Of a stretch of DNA of 64,000 nucleotides, positions 50,200 to 58,926 are shown piece by piece (position 1 is the first letter of the stretch; the number at the start of each line of letters is the position of its first letter). The DNA is from Nitrobium sp046350935 (GTDB taxonomy: Bacteria; Nitrospirota; Thermodesulfovibrionia; Thermodesulfovibrionales; Dissulfurispiraceae): assembly GCA_046350935.1 (NCBI GenBank), contig JAXLZK010000002.1:1-64000 (forward strand). Direction: 5' to 3'. Below the pieces are notes generated by a model. It searched no databases. It was not told the DNA's origin and saw only the letters and a program-made list of their open reading frames with translations. Made by a program: the position numbers and the translations under genes.

Positions 50200-51777
50200 A
50201 TGAAGGTTCTTGTAAGCGATTCTATCTCGGCGAACGGTGTGGAGATACTGAAGAGAGCGGGGCTGGAGGTTGATGTCAGGACCGGTCTCAAGCCCGAGGA
50301 GCTGAAAGCGATCATCGGCGACTACCATGCGCTTGTCGTCCGGAGCGCCACGAAGGCCACGGCGGAGATCATCGAAGCCGCCACGAACCTCAAGGTCATC
50401 GGCCGCGCGGGCTCGGGCCTCGATAATGTCGACAAGGCCGCTGCCTCCAAAAGAGGGATCGTGGTCATGAACACTCCCGGGGGAAACACCATCACCACTG
50501 CAGAGCATACCATCGCGATGATGTTCGCCGTGGCCCGGATGATCCCCCAGGCGAACTCCTCCATGGCGGAAGGCAAGTGGGAAAAGAAGAAGTTCATGGG
50601 CGCCGAACTGTACAACAAGATACTCGGGATCATCGGCCTCGGGAACATCGGGGGAGAGGTGGCGAGGAGGGCGCAGGGGCTGAACATGCAGGTGATCGCC
50701 TATGATCCTTTCCTGAACGAGGAGCGGGCGCGGCAGATGGGCATCGAGAAGGTGGAGATCCCCGAGCTCATCAGGCGCGCGGATTTCATCACCCTCCATA
50801 CCCCTCTCACCAACGAGACGAGGAACCTCATCAGGACCGAGACCATCAACACCATGAAGGACGGCGTTTATATCGTCAACTGCGCCCGGGGCGGCATCGT
50901 CAACGAGAAGGAGCTCTTCGACGCCCTCGAGCGGGGGAAGGTGGCGGGCGCCGCCCTGGATGTTTTTGAAAAGGAGCCGCCCGAGAACAACCCCCTGGTG
51001 GGGCACCCGAAAGTGGTCTGCACTCCCCACCTCGGCGCCTCGACGCAGGAGGCTCAGGAGAATGTGGCGATCGCGGTGGCTGAGCAGATCGCGGACTATC
51101 TTGTCCACGGCACCATCAGGAACGCGGTGAACTTCCCGTCCATTCCGGCCGACCAGGTCTCCGCGCTGCAGCCGTACATCACCCTTGCAGACCGGATGGG
51201 CGCTTTCGCGTCCCAGTTCTTCGGCGGCGAGATCACCGAGGTCTCCCTCGAATACAAGGGCGAGGCGTCCTGTCTGAACATCTCCCCCCTGACCATCGCC
51301 GCCCTGAAGGGGATACTCACCCCGATCCTCGAGGAAACGGTCAACTTCGTGAATGCGCCTTTCATCGCGCGGGAGCGGGGAATCGAGGTGAGGGAGACGC
51401 GGAGCAGCGATGCCGGGGACTACAGCAGCATGATCGCTATCAAGATAAAATCGTCGAAGCAGGAGCTGCTGGTGGCCGGAACGCTCTTCAGCAGGAAGGA
51501 CCCCCGCATCGTCAAGATCAACAATTTCAGCGTCGAGATCGCTCCCGAGGGGTACATGCTTTTCATGTACAACAACGACAAACCCGGGGTGATCGGAAAC
51601 ATCGGCGGCACGCTGGGGCGGAACGGCATCAACATCGCCCGGATGCATTTCGGCAGGGAGCAGGAAGGGGGGATGGCGATTTCGGTCGTCAATATCGACT
51701 CTCCCGCCTCCGATACGGTGCTGGAAGAGATTCGGAAGCTCCCCAATATTCTCGAAGTGAAGGTCATCAACCTGTAA
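50200..51777 (+). CDS. serA: D-3-phosphoglycerate dehydrogenase SerA
   Basis: First step of serine synthesis. The 525-residue form has the NAD-binding domain with GLGNIGGEVARRAQGLNM, the substrate and catalytic segments GRAGSGLDNVD, NCARGGIVNEKEL and TPHLGASTQEAQEN, an intervening ASB domain, and a C-terminal ACT domain (MLFMYNNDKPGVIGNIGGTL) for allosteric control by serine. The start MKVLVSDSISANGVE follows GGAGG. It is preceded by the aminotransferase gene and followed by purA. Confidence 0.95.
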   Translation: MKVLVSDSISANGVEILKRAGLEVDVRTGLKPEELKAIIGDYHALVVRSATKATAEIIEAATNLKVIGRAGSGLDNVDKAAASKRGIVVMNTPGGNTITTAEHTIAMMFAVARMIPQANSSMAEGKWEKKKFMGAELYNKILGIIGLGNIGGEVARRAQGLNMQVIAYDPFLNEERARQMGIEKVEIPELIRRADFITLHTPLTNETRNLIRTETINTMKDGVYIVNCARGGIVNEKELFDALERGKVAGAALDVFEKEPPENNPLVGHPKVVCTPHLGASTQEAQENVAIAVAEQIADYLVHGTIRNAVNFPSIPADQVSALQPYITLADRMGAFASQFFGGEITEVSLEYKGEASCLNISPLTIAALKGILTPILEETVNFVNAPFIARERGIEVRETRSSDAGDYSSMIAIKIKSSKQELLVAGTLFSRKDPRIVKINNFSVEIAPEGYMLFMYNNDKPGVIGNIGGTLGRNGINIARMHFGREQEGGMAISVVNIDSPASDTVLEEIRKLPNILEVKVINL

Positions 51778-51860
51778 GCGGTGCGGCGAGCACGGGCTGG
51801 GCAGGGAAAGGGGATGTCCCTGTCCGGTGTCCGCCTAATACTTTTGCGAGGTAATCATCT

Positions 51861-53147
<1,287 letters not shown>

Positions 53148-53252
53148 CCCATAGCGGAGGGAGGGGATGCGGCTTCCTCTCTCTTACTTCGGGCACGCCC
53201 CTGCAGGTGCCCCAGTAGGTGACTGAAACGGTGCCTAAACGGTGATTGAGCG

Positions 53253-53972
53253 ATGCGCTTTTCCGATCTGTTTCTCAACCTCCTGTTTCCCTCCCGCTGC
53301 CCTGTCTGCGGAGGGCATTCCGACGACTCCCGCTCGAATCCCCTCTGTTCAGCCTGCTGGGAGGGGATAGAGCGGTATGCGGGTCCCGCCTGCCTCCGGT
53401 GCGGCATACCCACTGCATCATTCCATACCACTCTCTGCGCCTCCTGTGTGCAGAAGCCTCCCCCTTTCTCGAACACCCTTTTTTACGGCATTTACGACGG
53501 CACCCTGAAGGAGGCCGTCCATCTCCTGAAATTCGGCGGCATCAAAAGACTGGCCCGGCCCCTGGGGCTCCTCCTTGCGGCGCTCCCCCTCCCCCCCGTT
53601 GATGCCGTTGTCCCTGTTCCCCTCAGGAAGAAGAGGCTCCAGGAGCGGGAATTCAACCAGACGGCCCTTCTGGGGCGACGGCTGGCGGGAGAGCTTGACG
53701 TCCCTCTCCTCCTCGATGCTCTTGAAAAGACGAAAGAAACGCCGCACCAGACCGGGAGGGGCAGGGAGGAGAGGCTGAGGAACGTGCGGGGCGCCTTCGC
53801 TGTCCCCCGTATGATGGCAGGCAAAGTGGAAGGCAAGGCACTGCTGCTGGTGGATGATGTGATCACCACAGGGACAACGGCGGCGGAATGCTCCGGGGCG
53901 CTGGTGAAAGCCGGAGCCCGGAGCGTAACGGTCGTCGCCCTGGCCCGCTCGCTTCCCCGGCGGCATCTTTAG
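53253..53972 (+). CDS. comF: ComF family phosphoribosyltransferase-like protein
   Basis: The 239-residue protein has an N-terminal zinc-binding module (CPVCGG, CSACW, CLRCG, CASC). A type I phosphoribosyltransferase domain follows, with the PRPP loop ALLLVDDVITTGTTAAEC and the upstream PVPLRKKRLQEREFNQ region. ComF is needed for DNA uptake in competent bacteria, but the family is widespread in non-competent ones. The type IV pilus genes in this window make a link to transformation possible. Confidence 0.88.
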   Translation: MRFSDLFLNLLFPSRCPVCGGHSDDSRSNPLCSACWEGIERYAGPACLRCGIPTASFHTTLCASCVQKPPPFSNTLFYGIYDGTLKEAVHLLKFGGIKRLARPLGLLLAALPLPPVDAVVPVPLRKKRLQEREFNQTALLGRRLAGELDVPLLLDALEKTKETPHQTGRGREERLRNVRGAFAVPRMMAGKVEGKALLLVDDVITTGTTAAECSGALVKAGARSVTVVALARSLPRRHL

Positions 53973-53984
53973 GGCTCACGATGC

Positions 53985-54014
53985 TTGAAAACAAGCCCGG
54001 CTACCTGCTATAGT
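53985..54014 (+). promoter_or_regulatory. Sigma-70 promoter of tRNA-Leu
   Basis: TTGAAA (53985-53990) and TATAGT (54009-54014) are separated by 18 bases; the mature tRNA begins nine bases later. Confidence 0.7.
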
Positions 54015-54022
54015 AAAAGATT

Positions 54023-54107
54023 GCCGAAGTGGTGGAATTGGTAGACACGCACGTTTGAGGGGCGTGTGGGGCAACCTGTGCGGGTTCGAGTCCCGCCTTC
54101 GGCACCA
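54023..54107 (+). tRNA. tRNA-Leu(GAG)
   Basis: The cloverleaf is clear. GCCGAAG pairs with CTTCGGC (acceptor, then discriminator A and an encoded CCA). The D-arm is GTGGAATTGGTAGACAC. The anticodon stem CACGT/GCGTG holds the loop TTGAGGG with anticodon GAG, and a long class II variable arm lies before the T-arm GCGGGTTCGAGTCCCGC. It reads CUC/CUU leucine codons. Confidence 0.95.
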
Positions 54108-54200
54108 CCCCTTTCTTCCCCTCTTTTGTATTCCGAAAAGCATTCACCTGTCATTGAACAAGCCTATTCCCCTTTTTCAGGGCACGGTGTATACTACCGC

Positions 54201-54509
54201 ATGAAATTGATATGTATAGCGGTGTGGATATTTGTGCCGGTTTTTATACTATGGCTGGTTAGAGGAATGTGGCGATCTGTTTCCCTGCTTTTCGAACCCT
54301 TCGAACCAACAAAGCCGGCGAAAGCCGAGATAAAGGTATCGCTGAGCGATGAGAGCGAACCCGATCTGCTGAAAATCGTAATAAAGGCGATAAACGGCAC
54401 AGTCAGCATTACCTCCGCACTACACGAAACGGATAATTACACAGCGCGCACTGAAAAGACGCAGGATGAGGAAGTCGTTATCGTTTTTCGTAAAAAAGAG
54501 GCTCCCTGA
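54201..54509 (+). CDS. Small membrane-anchored protein, unknown
   Basis: The 102-residue protein has one N-terminal membrane segment (LICIAVWIFVPVFILWLV). A mixed polar part follows (KAEIKVSLSDESEPDLLKIV, SALHETDNYTARTEKTQDEE). There is no good ribosome binding site, though TATACT lies just upstream, so a leaderless transcript is possible. Base composition is a little AT-richer than the neighbours. I do not recognise a family. A second small membrane protein gene follows 43 bp downstream. Confidence 0.45.
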   Translation: MKLICIAVWIFVPVFILWLVRGMWRSVSLLFEPFEPTKPAKAEIKVSLSDESEPDLLKIVIKAINGTVSITSALHETDNYTARTEKTQDEEVVIVFRKKEAP

Positions 54510-54552
54510 GAGCCAGCCGTGAAAACCCCACAGCAGGAAGAAAAGGACTGAA

Positions 54553-54702
54553 ATGGGTCTCTTCTGTTCAGTACTCTCAGGCTTTGCGGACGGTGCTCTC
54601 ACCATCCTGTACCTCGTCGTGGGCTTATGGCTGCTTGTGACCGGCACCAAGGTCCTCGGTATCATTTTTATCGTATTCGGCCTGTATCGGTGCTCAAAGT
54701 AG
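54553..54702 (+). CDS. 49-residue small membrane protein
   Basis: The frame MGLFCSVLSGFADGALTILY continues with two closely spaced hydrophobic stretches (TILYLVVGLWLLVTG and VLGIIFIVFGLYR) and ends RCSK. AGGA lies five to eight bases before the ATG. Its length and composition are those of small bacterial inner membrane proteins. No family is recognised; reading it as a gene rests on hydrophobic pattern, start signals and its place behind another small membrane protein gene. Confidence 0.5.
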   Translation: MGLFCSVLSGFADGALTILYLVVGLWLLVTGTKVLGIIFIVFGLYRCSK

Positions 54703-54777
54703 CAGCGCGATGCGTGATGAGCATGCATGATGACGGAGAGGGCAGGGGTGTGCGCTCCTTCCCTGCGACACTTCCTT

Positions 54778-55983
54778 CTACTTCCCGCCCATGACGTCGC
54801 CCATCTTAAAGATGGGGAGGTAGAGGGCTATCACGATAAAGCCGATGGTAGTCCCGAGGAAGACCATCAGCATCGGCTCCAGCATGGTGGTGAGGTTCGC
54901 CACCGCATTGTCCACTTCGTCGTCGTAGAAGTCGGCTATTTTCACGAGCATCTGGTCGAGGGCGCCGGTGGATTCTCCGACGTTGATCATCTGGACGACC
55001 ATGGGAGGGAACACTTCGGCCTTTGAGAGGGGCTCGGCGACGGTTTTCCCGGAGGCGACTTCCGATTTCACCCCGAACACCACCTCTTCGATGATCTTGT
55101 TGCCGGAGGACCGAGCGCATATCTCGAGCCCGTCCAAAATGGGAACTCCGCTGTTCAGCAGGGTGCCGAGGGTCCGGGTAAACCGGGCCACCGCCACCTT
55201 CTTCAGGAGGTCCCCCATGACCGGGAGCTTGAGCATGATCCGATCGGTCGTTTTGCGTCCCTTCTCCGTTTTCCGGTATTGCCGGATTCCGAAGACCGTC
55301 CCGATGAGCCCCGCAAAGACCAGTGCGCCCCCGATGCCGCCGAGGAAGTTGCTGATGGCGACGACGATCCGGGTGGGCAGGGGGAGGGCCGCCCCCATCT
55401 CACTGAACATCTTGGCGAAGATGGGGATGACGAATATCATGATGATGGCGATGACGAGGACTGCCACGGAAATGACGATGGAGGGATAGATCATGGCTCC
55501 CTTCACCTTTTTCTTCAGCTTCATCGACTTTTCGATATAGACGGCCAGCCGCTGCAGCACGCCGTCCAGCACGCCTCCCGCCTCGCCCGCCGCCACCAGG
55601 TTGACATAGAGGTCATCGAAAATCTTCGGGTGTTTTTTCATCGCGTCGGCCAGGGTGATGCCTGTTTCGACGTCGTTCTTTATCTGGCCGATGACCGCTC
55701 CCAGCGACTTGTTGTCGATCTGCCGGGCGAGGATGTCGAGGCCCTGAACAATGGGAATGCCTGCGGTGAACATGGTGGCGAACTGGCGGGTGAAGACGAC
55801 CTTGTCCTTGTCGGTAATCTTCTGTCCCCGTGCCTTCTTCGGCTTCTTTTCGTCCACCCGCACGGGGGTGATGCGCTGCCTCCTCAATGCAACGATCACT
55901 TCGTCCCTGCTGCCTGCGGACATTTCTCCGCTCTGCACCGCACCCTGCAGTGTCTTTCCCGTCCATTTAAAAGTAGTAGCCAT
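54778..55983 (-). CDS. pilC: Type IV pilus inner membrane platform protein PilC
   Basis: The 401-residue protein has the two-fold GspF/PilC repeat, each half with FTRQFATMFTAGIPIVQGL or FTRTLGTLLNSGVPILDGL followed by a long membrane helix region. Conserved features include VNLVAAGEAGGVLDGVLQRL and MINVGESTGALDQML. PilC anchors the pilus assembly ATPases. The start MATTFKWTGKT follows AAGGAG. Unusually it is not next to pilB/pilT: upstream lies only repeat DNA. It completes the pilus gene set together with the two loci at 15.6-19 kb and 34.7-38.3 kb. Confidence 0.92.
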   Translation of the reverse strand: MATTFKWTGKTLQGAVQSGEMSAGSRDEVIVALRRQRITPVRVDEKKPKKARGQKITDKDKVVFTRQFATMFTAGIPIVQGLDILARQIDNKSLGAVIGQIKNDVETGITLADAMKKHPKIFDDLYVNLVAAGEAGGVLDGVLQRLAVYIEKSMKLKKKVKGAMIYPSIVISVAVLVIAIIMIFVIPIFAKMFSEMGAALPLPTRIVVAISNFLGGIGGALVFAGLIGTVFGIRQYRKTEKGRKTTDRIMLKLPVMGDLLKKVAVARFTRTLGTLLNSGVPILDGLEICARSSGNKIIEEVVFGVKSEVASGKTVAEPLSKAEVFPPMVVQMINVGESTGALDQMLVKIADFYDDEVDNAVANLTTMLEPMLMVFLGTTIGFIVIALYLPIFKMGDVMGGK

Positions 55984-56293
55984 ATGGGCAAGCTCCTTGT
56001 TTCCAAAGGGGATGCGGGACAAGGGATTCCGGGGATGCCCGAAGGCGCCTTGCTCCCGCTCGTTGCGGCAACAGCGGTATTGTATCCTCCTCCCCGTGTG
56101 CTATGATGTGAACTACGTCACACCTTATGCGCTTCACCGGGTCAGCAAAAAGGTTCCTGGGACAATGGATTATAGGGTAAACCCCTGCTATCTTGTCAAT
56201 GGCTTGGACAGCACGGAAGCGCATCGAAACGGGTGGACAAAGAAGCTCTCTTCGGAGGAAGATGGCAAGGGGAAGGGCGATAACCCCTCCCCG

Positions 56294-56316
56294 CCTCCCC
56301 TTAGCCTAAGGGGAGG
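56294..56316. repeat. Perfect hairpin in intergenic DNA
   Basis: CCTCCCCTTA-GCC-TAAGGGGAGG is a perfect 10 bp stem. It sits in the 55984-56663 gene-free stretch, which otherwise contains the 177 bp repeat copy B, the metF terminator and unassigned sequence. It is probably part of a REP-like element. Confidence 0.6.
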
Positions 56317-56366
56317 GGAAGAATGGCTCCCCTGAGAAGAGGGCCCCTTCTCTGAGACAAAGGTGA

Positions 56367-56543
56367 TAGGGGGGCTGAGGGGGATCCTCTTGTCTGTAGC
56401 GAGCGTCTGGAATCTCAAAGGGGGCAGGTAACGTCCTGTCCCCCTGTGTACTTGAAGGGAAAACGGATCATTATCAAAAAGAGATGTTCCTCTGCGATGA
56501 AGGAGGAATTCGCTCGCAAAGAAAGAGCGGTCCCCCCAGCCCC
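56367..56543 (-). repeat. 177 bp dispersed repeat, copy B (inverted)
   Basis: Reverse complement of the copy at 45666-45842, same length, one difference seen by eye. Sequence outside these limits is unrelated on both sides, so the ends are well defined. This copy lies between pilC and the terminator of the metF operon. Confidence 0.75.
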
Positions 56544-56610
56544 TCCCCAAGGATGCCTATGCAGAAACTCGCCTTCTCTAAAGGAATACGCAGCAGAGGG
56601 GACAAGGGCA

Positions 56611-56643
56611 ATAAAAAAGGGCACGGAATCTTTCCGTGCCCTT
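56611..56643 (-). terminator. Intrinsic terminator of the hdr-met operon
   Basis: On the minus strand AAGGGCACGGAA-AGA-TTCCGTGCCCTT forms a perfect 12 bp stem followed by TTTTATT. It lies 20 bp after the metF stop codon. Confidence 0.93.
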
Positions 56644-56663
56644 GCATACTTCTATTTATATGC

Positions 56664-57641
56664 CTAATCGTTGAAAGTGGGGCGGGGATAGAGTCCCGCG
56701 GCCTTGACGATCTCCGGCATGGCGCTCTCCCATTCGATGGCCTGGATATGCACGCCCTTGATCCCGGGGATTTCGAGCACCTGCTGGACCAGCTCCACCG
56801 CGATCCTGATCCCCTCGGCCTCCTGCATCTCCTTGGCTTTCTTCTTGTCGTCTCCTGCCGCGTCCTTGGCTTTCATCATTCTCTGGATCAGAGCGGGGGG
56901 GACGCTCACTCCCGCCACCGAAGAGTCCATATATTTGAGCATCATTGCGCTCTTGGGCACGATGATGCCGCCCAGGATCGCCGTCCGCTCATGTACCCCG
57001 AGGTTCCTGACCACTTCCATCTGCTTCCTGAACATCTCGATATCGTAAATGCCCTGGGTCTGGATGAAGTCAGCCCCTGCGTCCACCTTTTTCTTCAGGC
57101 GGTAGGGGCGGTAGTCCATCGGGTCCCCGCCGGGGGTGAAGGCGGCGCCGATGAAGAGCTTCGGGGGCACTTCGAGCTTGTCGCCGCCTTCCTGGAGGCT
57201 CTCGTCGCGCATTTTTTTGAGGATGCCGACGAGCTGGATGGAGTCCACGTCATAGACGTTCTTGGCGCCCGGATGGCCCTTGAGCCTTCCAGCGGCGCTG
57301 AAGGACTGGTGGTCTCCCGCGATGCAGAGACAGTTTTTGAGCCCCAGGGCCGCGGCGCCGAGAATGTCCGCCTGGATCGCAATACGGTTGCGGTCCCTGC
57401 AGGTCATCTGCATGACCGGCTCGAGCCCCGCCTGAAGCGCCAGCACCGCGGCGGCGATACTCGAGATGCGTACCACCGCTGTCTGGCAGTCGGTGATGTT
57501 CGCCGCGTCGCAATAGCCCTTCAGCATCCCGGCTTTTTTTATCACTTCATGGGGGTCGGCGCTCATCGGAGGACCCAGTTCGGCGGTGACGGCGGGCTTT
57601 CCGCTCGCGATGACCCTTTCAAGATTGCTTCCGCTTTTCAT
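56664..57641 (-). CDS. metF: Methylenetetrahydrofolate reductase MetF
   Basis: Reduces methylene-THF to methyl-THF. The 325-residue TIM-barrel protein contains AVTAELGPPMSADPHEVIKK, DCQTAVVRISSIAAAVLALQ, the FAD-side CIAGDH (LCIAGDHQSFS), FTPGGDPM and GADFIQTQGIYDIEMF. It lacks the domain that in this gene set is supplied by MetV. It is the last gene of the folD-hdrCBA-mvhD-metVF operon; its start overlaps metV by four bases. In Moorella the same six proteins form a large complex that may couple the reaction to electron bifurcation. Confidence 0.93.
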   Translation of the reverse strand: MKSGSNLERVIASGKPAVTAELGPPMSADPHEVIKKAGMLKGYCDAANITDCQTAVVRISSIAAAVLALQAGLEPVMQMTCRDRNRIAIQADILGAAALGLKNCLCIAGDHQSFSAAGRLKGHPGAKNVYDVDSIQLVGILKKMRDESLQEGGDKLEVPPKLFIGAAFTPGGDPMDYRPYRLKKKVDAGADFIQTQGIYDIEMFRKQMEVVRNLGVHERTAILGGIIVPKSAMMLKYMDSSVAGVSVPPALIQRMMKAKDAAGDDKKKAKEMQEAEGIRIAVELVQQVLEIPGIKGVHIQAIEWESAMPEIVKAAGLYPRPTFND

Positions 57642-58357
57642 TTCTCAGTTCCTCCTGCCTGTGCCTCTTTCTTCTCTTCCTGCTCTTCGAGGTCCCGGAT
57701 ATGTTCGAGCACGACCCTGCGGGGGCCTCCGTACAGGCCGGTGGACCAGTTCCGCGGGGGCTGGATCTCGTACAGTTTCTCGAGGGTGCCGAGCTGCTTC
57801 ATCCTCTCCACGATCATGAACCACGCGCAGTCCACATCCGGGCTGATCTCGCATTTGCCCTTGTTCGTGCCGCCGCACGGTCCGTTCATGAGGGACTTGG
57901 AGCAGCGGGCCACTGGGCAGATCCCGCCGGTCTGATGGAGGATGCATGTCCCGCACCCGGCGCACAGCTCCGTAAAGACCCCTGCCTGGGGCACCGCACC
58001 GAAGAACTCGGTATCGAGTCCTGGATAGACCGGTATCGAGCCGATCCTCTCGGAGAGGAAGTTGACCCCCACCCCGCAGGCAGTGGACAGCACGAGGTCG
58101 TAGGTCCTGACCTTCTCCATGACCGGGACGAAGTATTCGGGCTCGCAATGCCTCTCCACCGCCAGGTGGTCCACTTCCATGGCGATGCCCTCCTGGGCCG
58201 CCTTCATCCTGATCAGGGAGGCGAGGATCTCCGCCTCCTTGCCGCCGCCCGCATGGCAAATGGCGACGCACGTATTACAGCCGAACACCAAAACTCTCTT
58301 GAAGCTCCTGACCATCTCCCAGATTTCGTCGAATGGCTTCTGCTCGCCTACTATCAT
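57638..58357 (-). CDS. metV: Methylene-THF reductase C-terminal-type zinc protein MetV
   Basis: The 239-residue protein is Cys-rich. The N-terminal part has VLVFGCNTCVAICHAGGGKE; later come CAGCGTCILHQTGGICPVARCSKSLMNGPCGGTNKGKCE and DCAWFMIVERM. This is the MTHFR C-terminal domain family, expected to bind zinc or Fe-S clusters and to dock MetF. The start overlaps the mvhD stop and the end overlaps metF, each by four bases, so production is tightly coupled. It is typical of acetogens and related acetyl-CoA pathway anaerobes. Confidence 0.9.
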   Translation of the reverse strand: MIVGEQKPFDEIWEMVRSFKRVLVFGCNTCVAICHAGGGKEAEILASLIRMKAAQEGIAMEVDHLAVERHCEPEYFVPVMEKVRTYDLVLSTACGVGVNFLSERIGSIPVYPGLDTEFFGAVPQAGVFTELCAGCGTCILHQTGGICPVARCSKSLMNGPCGGTNKGKCEISPDVDCAWFMIVERMKQLGTLEKLYEIQPPRNWSTGLYGGPRRVVLEHIRDLEEQEEKKEAQAGGTEK

Positions 58358-58872
58358 CGCTGCTCACTCCTTTTCGTCCCGTCGCTCTTGCAGACGGCAA
58401 CCCGCATCGGCGAAGGGCCGAGGTCCTGGATCTTCCCGGTGAACTGGGTGCAGATCTCGGCCCAGCGCGGTCCCATTGCCGCCGAGAGGTTGAACATCTC
58501 CAGGCGAGCAGGATCAATGCCCACCTTGGACAAAAGTTTTTTTATGTACTGGATTCTCCGTGCCGCGAATGAATTACCTTCCAGGTAATGACATTGCCCC
58601 TTCAGTCAGCCGGCGACGAATACGCCGTCCACGCCCTTTTCAAAAGCCCGCAGGATGTAGATATGGTCCAGCTTGCCGGTGCACGGAAGCCGGACGACCT
58701 TCACGTTTGACGGGTAGGAGAGCCTCATGACCCCTGCCAGGTCCGCTGCGGCGAACGCGCAGTAATGACAGGCAAAGGCCAGGATGTTGGGCTCCCAGCC
58801 CGGCGGTGTCCCGTGCGGCTTCTCCACGGGGGAAACCGCGTCCGGTGCAGCCGACTCCGCGAGTTTATCCAT
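58354..58872 (-). CDS. mvhD: MvhD-like iron-sulfur electron-transfer subunit, probable selenoprotein
   Basis: From ATG 58872 (GAGGA upstream) the frame reads ILAFACHYCAFAAADLAG and VVRLPCTGKLDHIYILRAFE, then GVFVAG-UGA-LKGQCHYLEGN and on to NLSAAMGPRWAEICTQF, ending at 58354 overlapping metV as ATGA. Read through, the protein is 172 residues, close to the normal MvhD length with a short N-terminal extension. Stopping at the UGA would lose half of it, including the conserved CHYLEGN. The UGA (58606-58608) occupies a position where MvhD homologues generally have Cys. MvhD passes electrons between a hydrogenase or other donor and HdrA; the methanococcal homologue VhuD is a known selenoprotein. 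Confidence 0.85.
58573..58608 (-). promoter_or_regulatory. In-frame UGA and SECIS-like hairpin in mvhD
   Basis: The UGA at 58606-58608 is followed after 16 bases by ATTACCTGGAAGGTAAT (58573-58589), a perfect 7 bp stem with loop GGA, or 6 bp with a 5-base loop. Bacterial SECIS elements are hairpins just 3' of the UGA, so position and form fit. Actual SelB recognition is untested. Confidence 0.65.
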
Positions 58873-58926
58873 TACGCAATCCTCCTCTATCCTTCTTCAA
58901 AAATATGCTCCTCATGGAAACCGTCC

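Noticed and set aside
50179..51648. Minus-strand open frame of 489 codons
   Set aside because: It is antisense to serA, whose motifs are complete. Asp/His/Leu-rich shadow composition.
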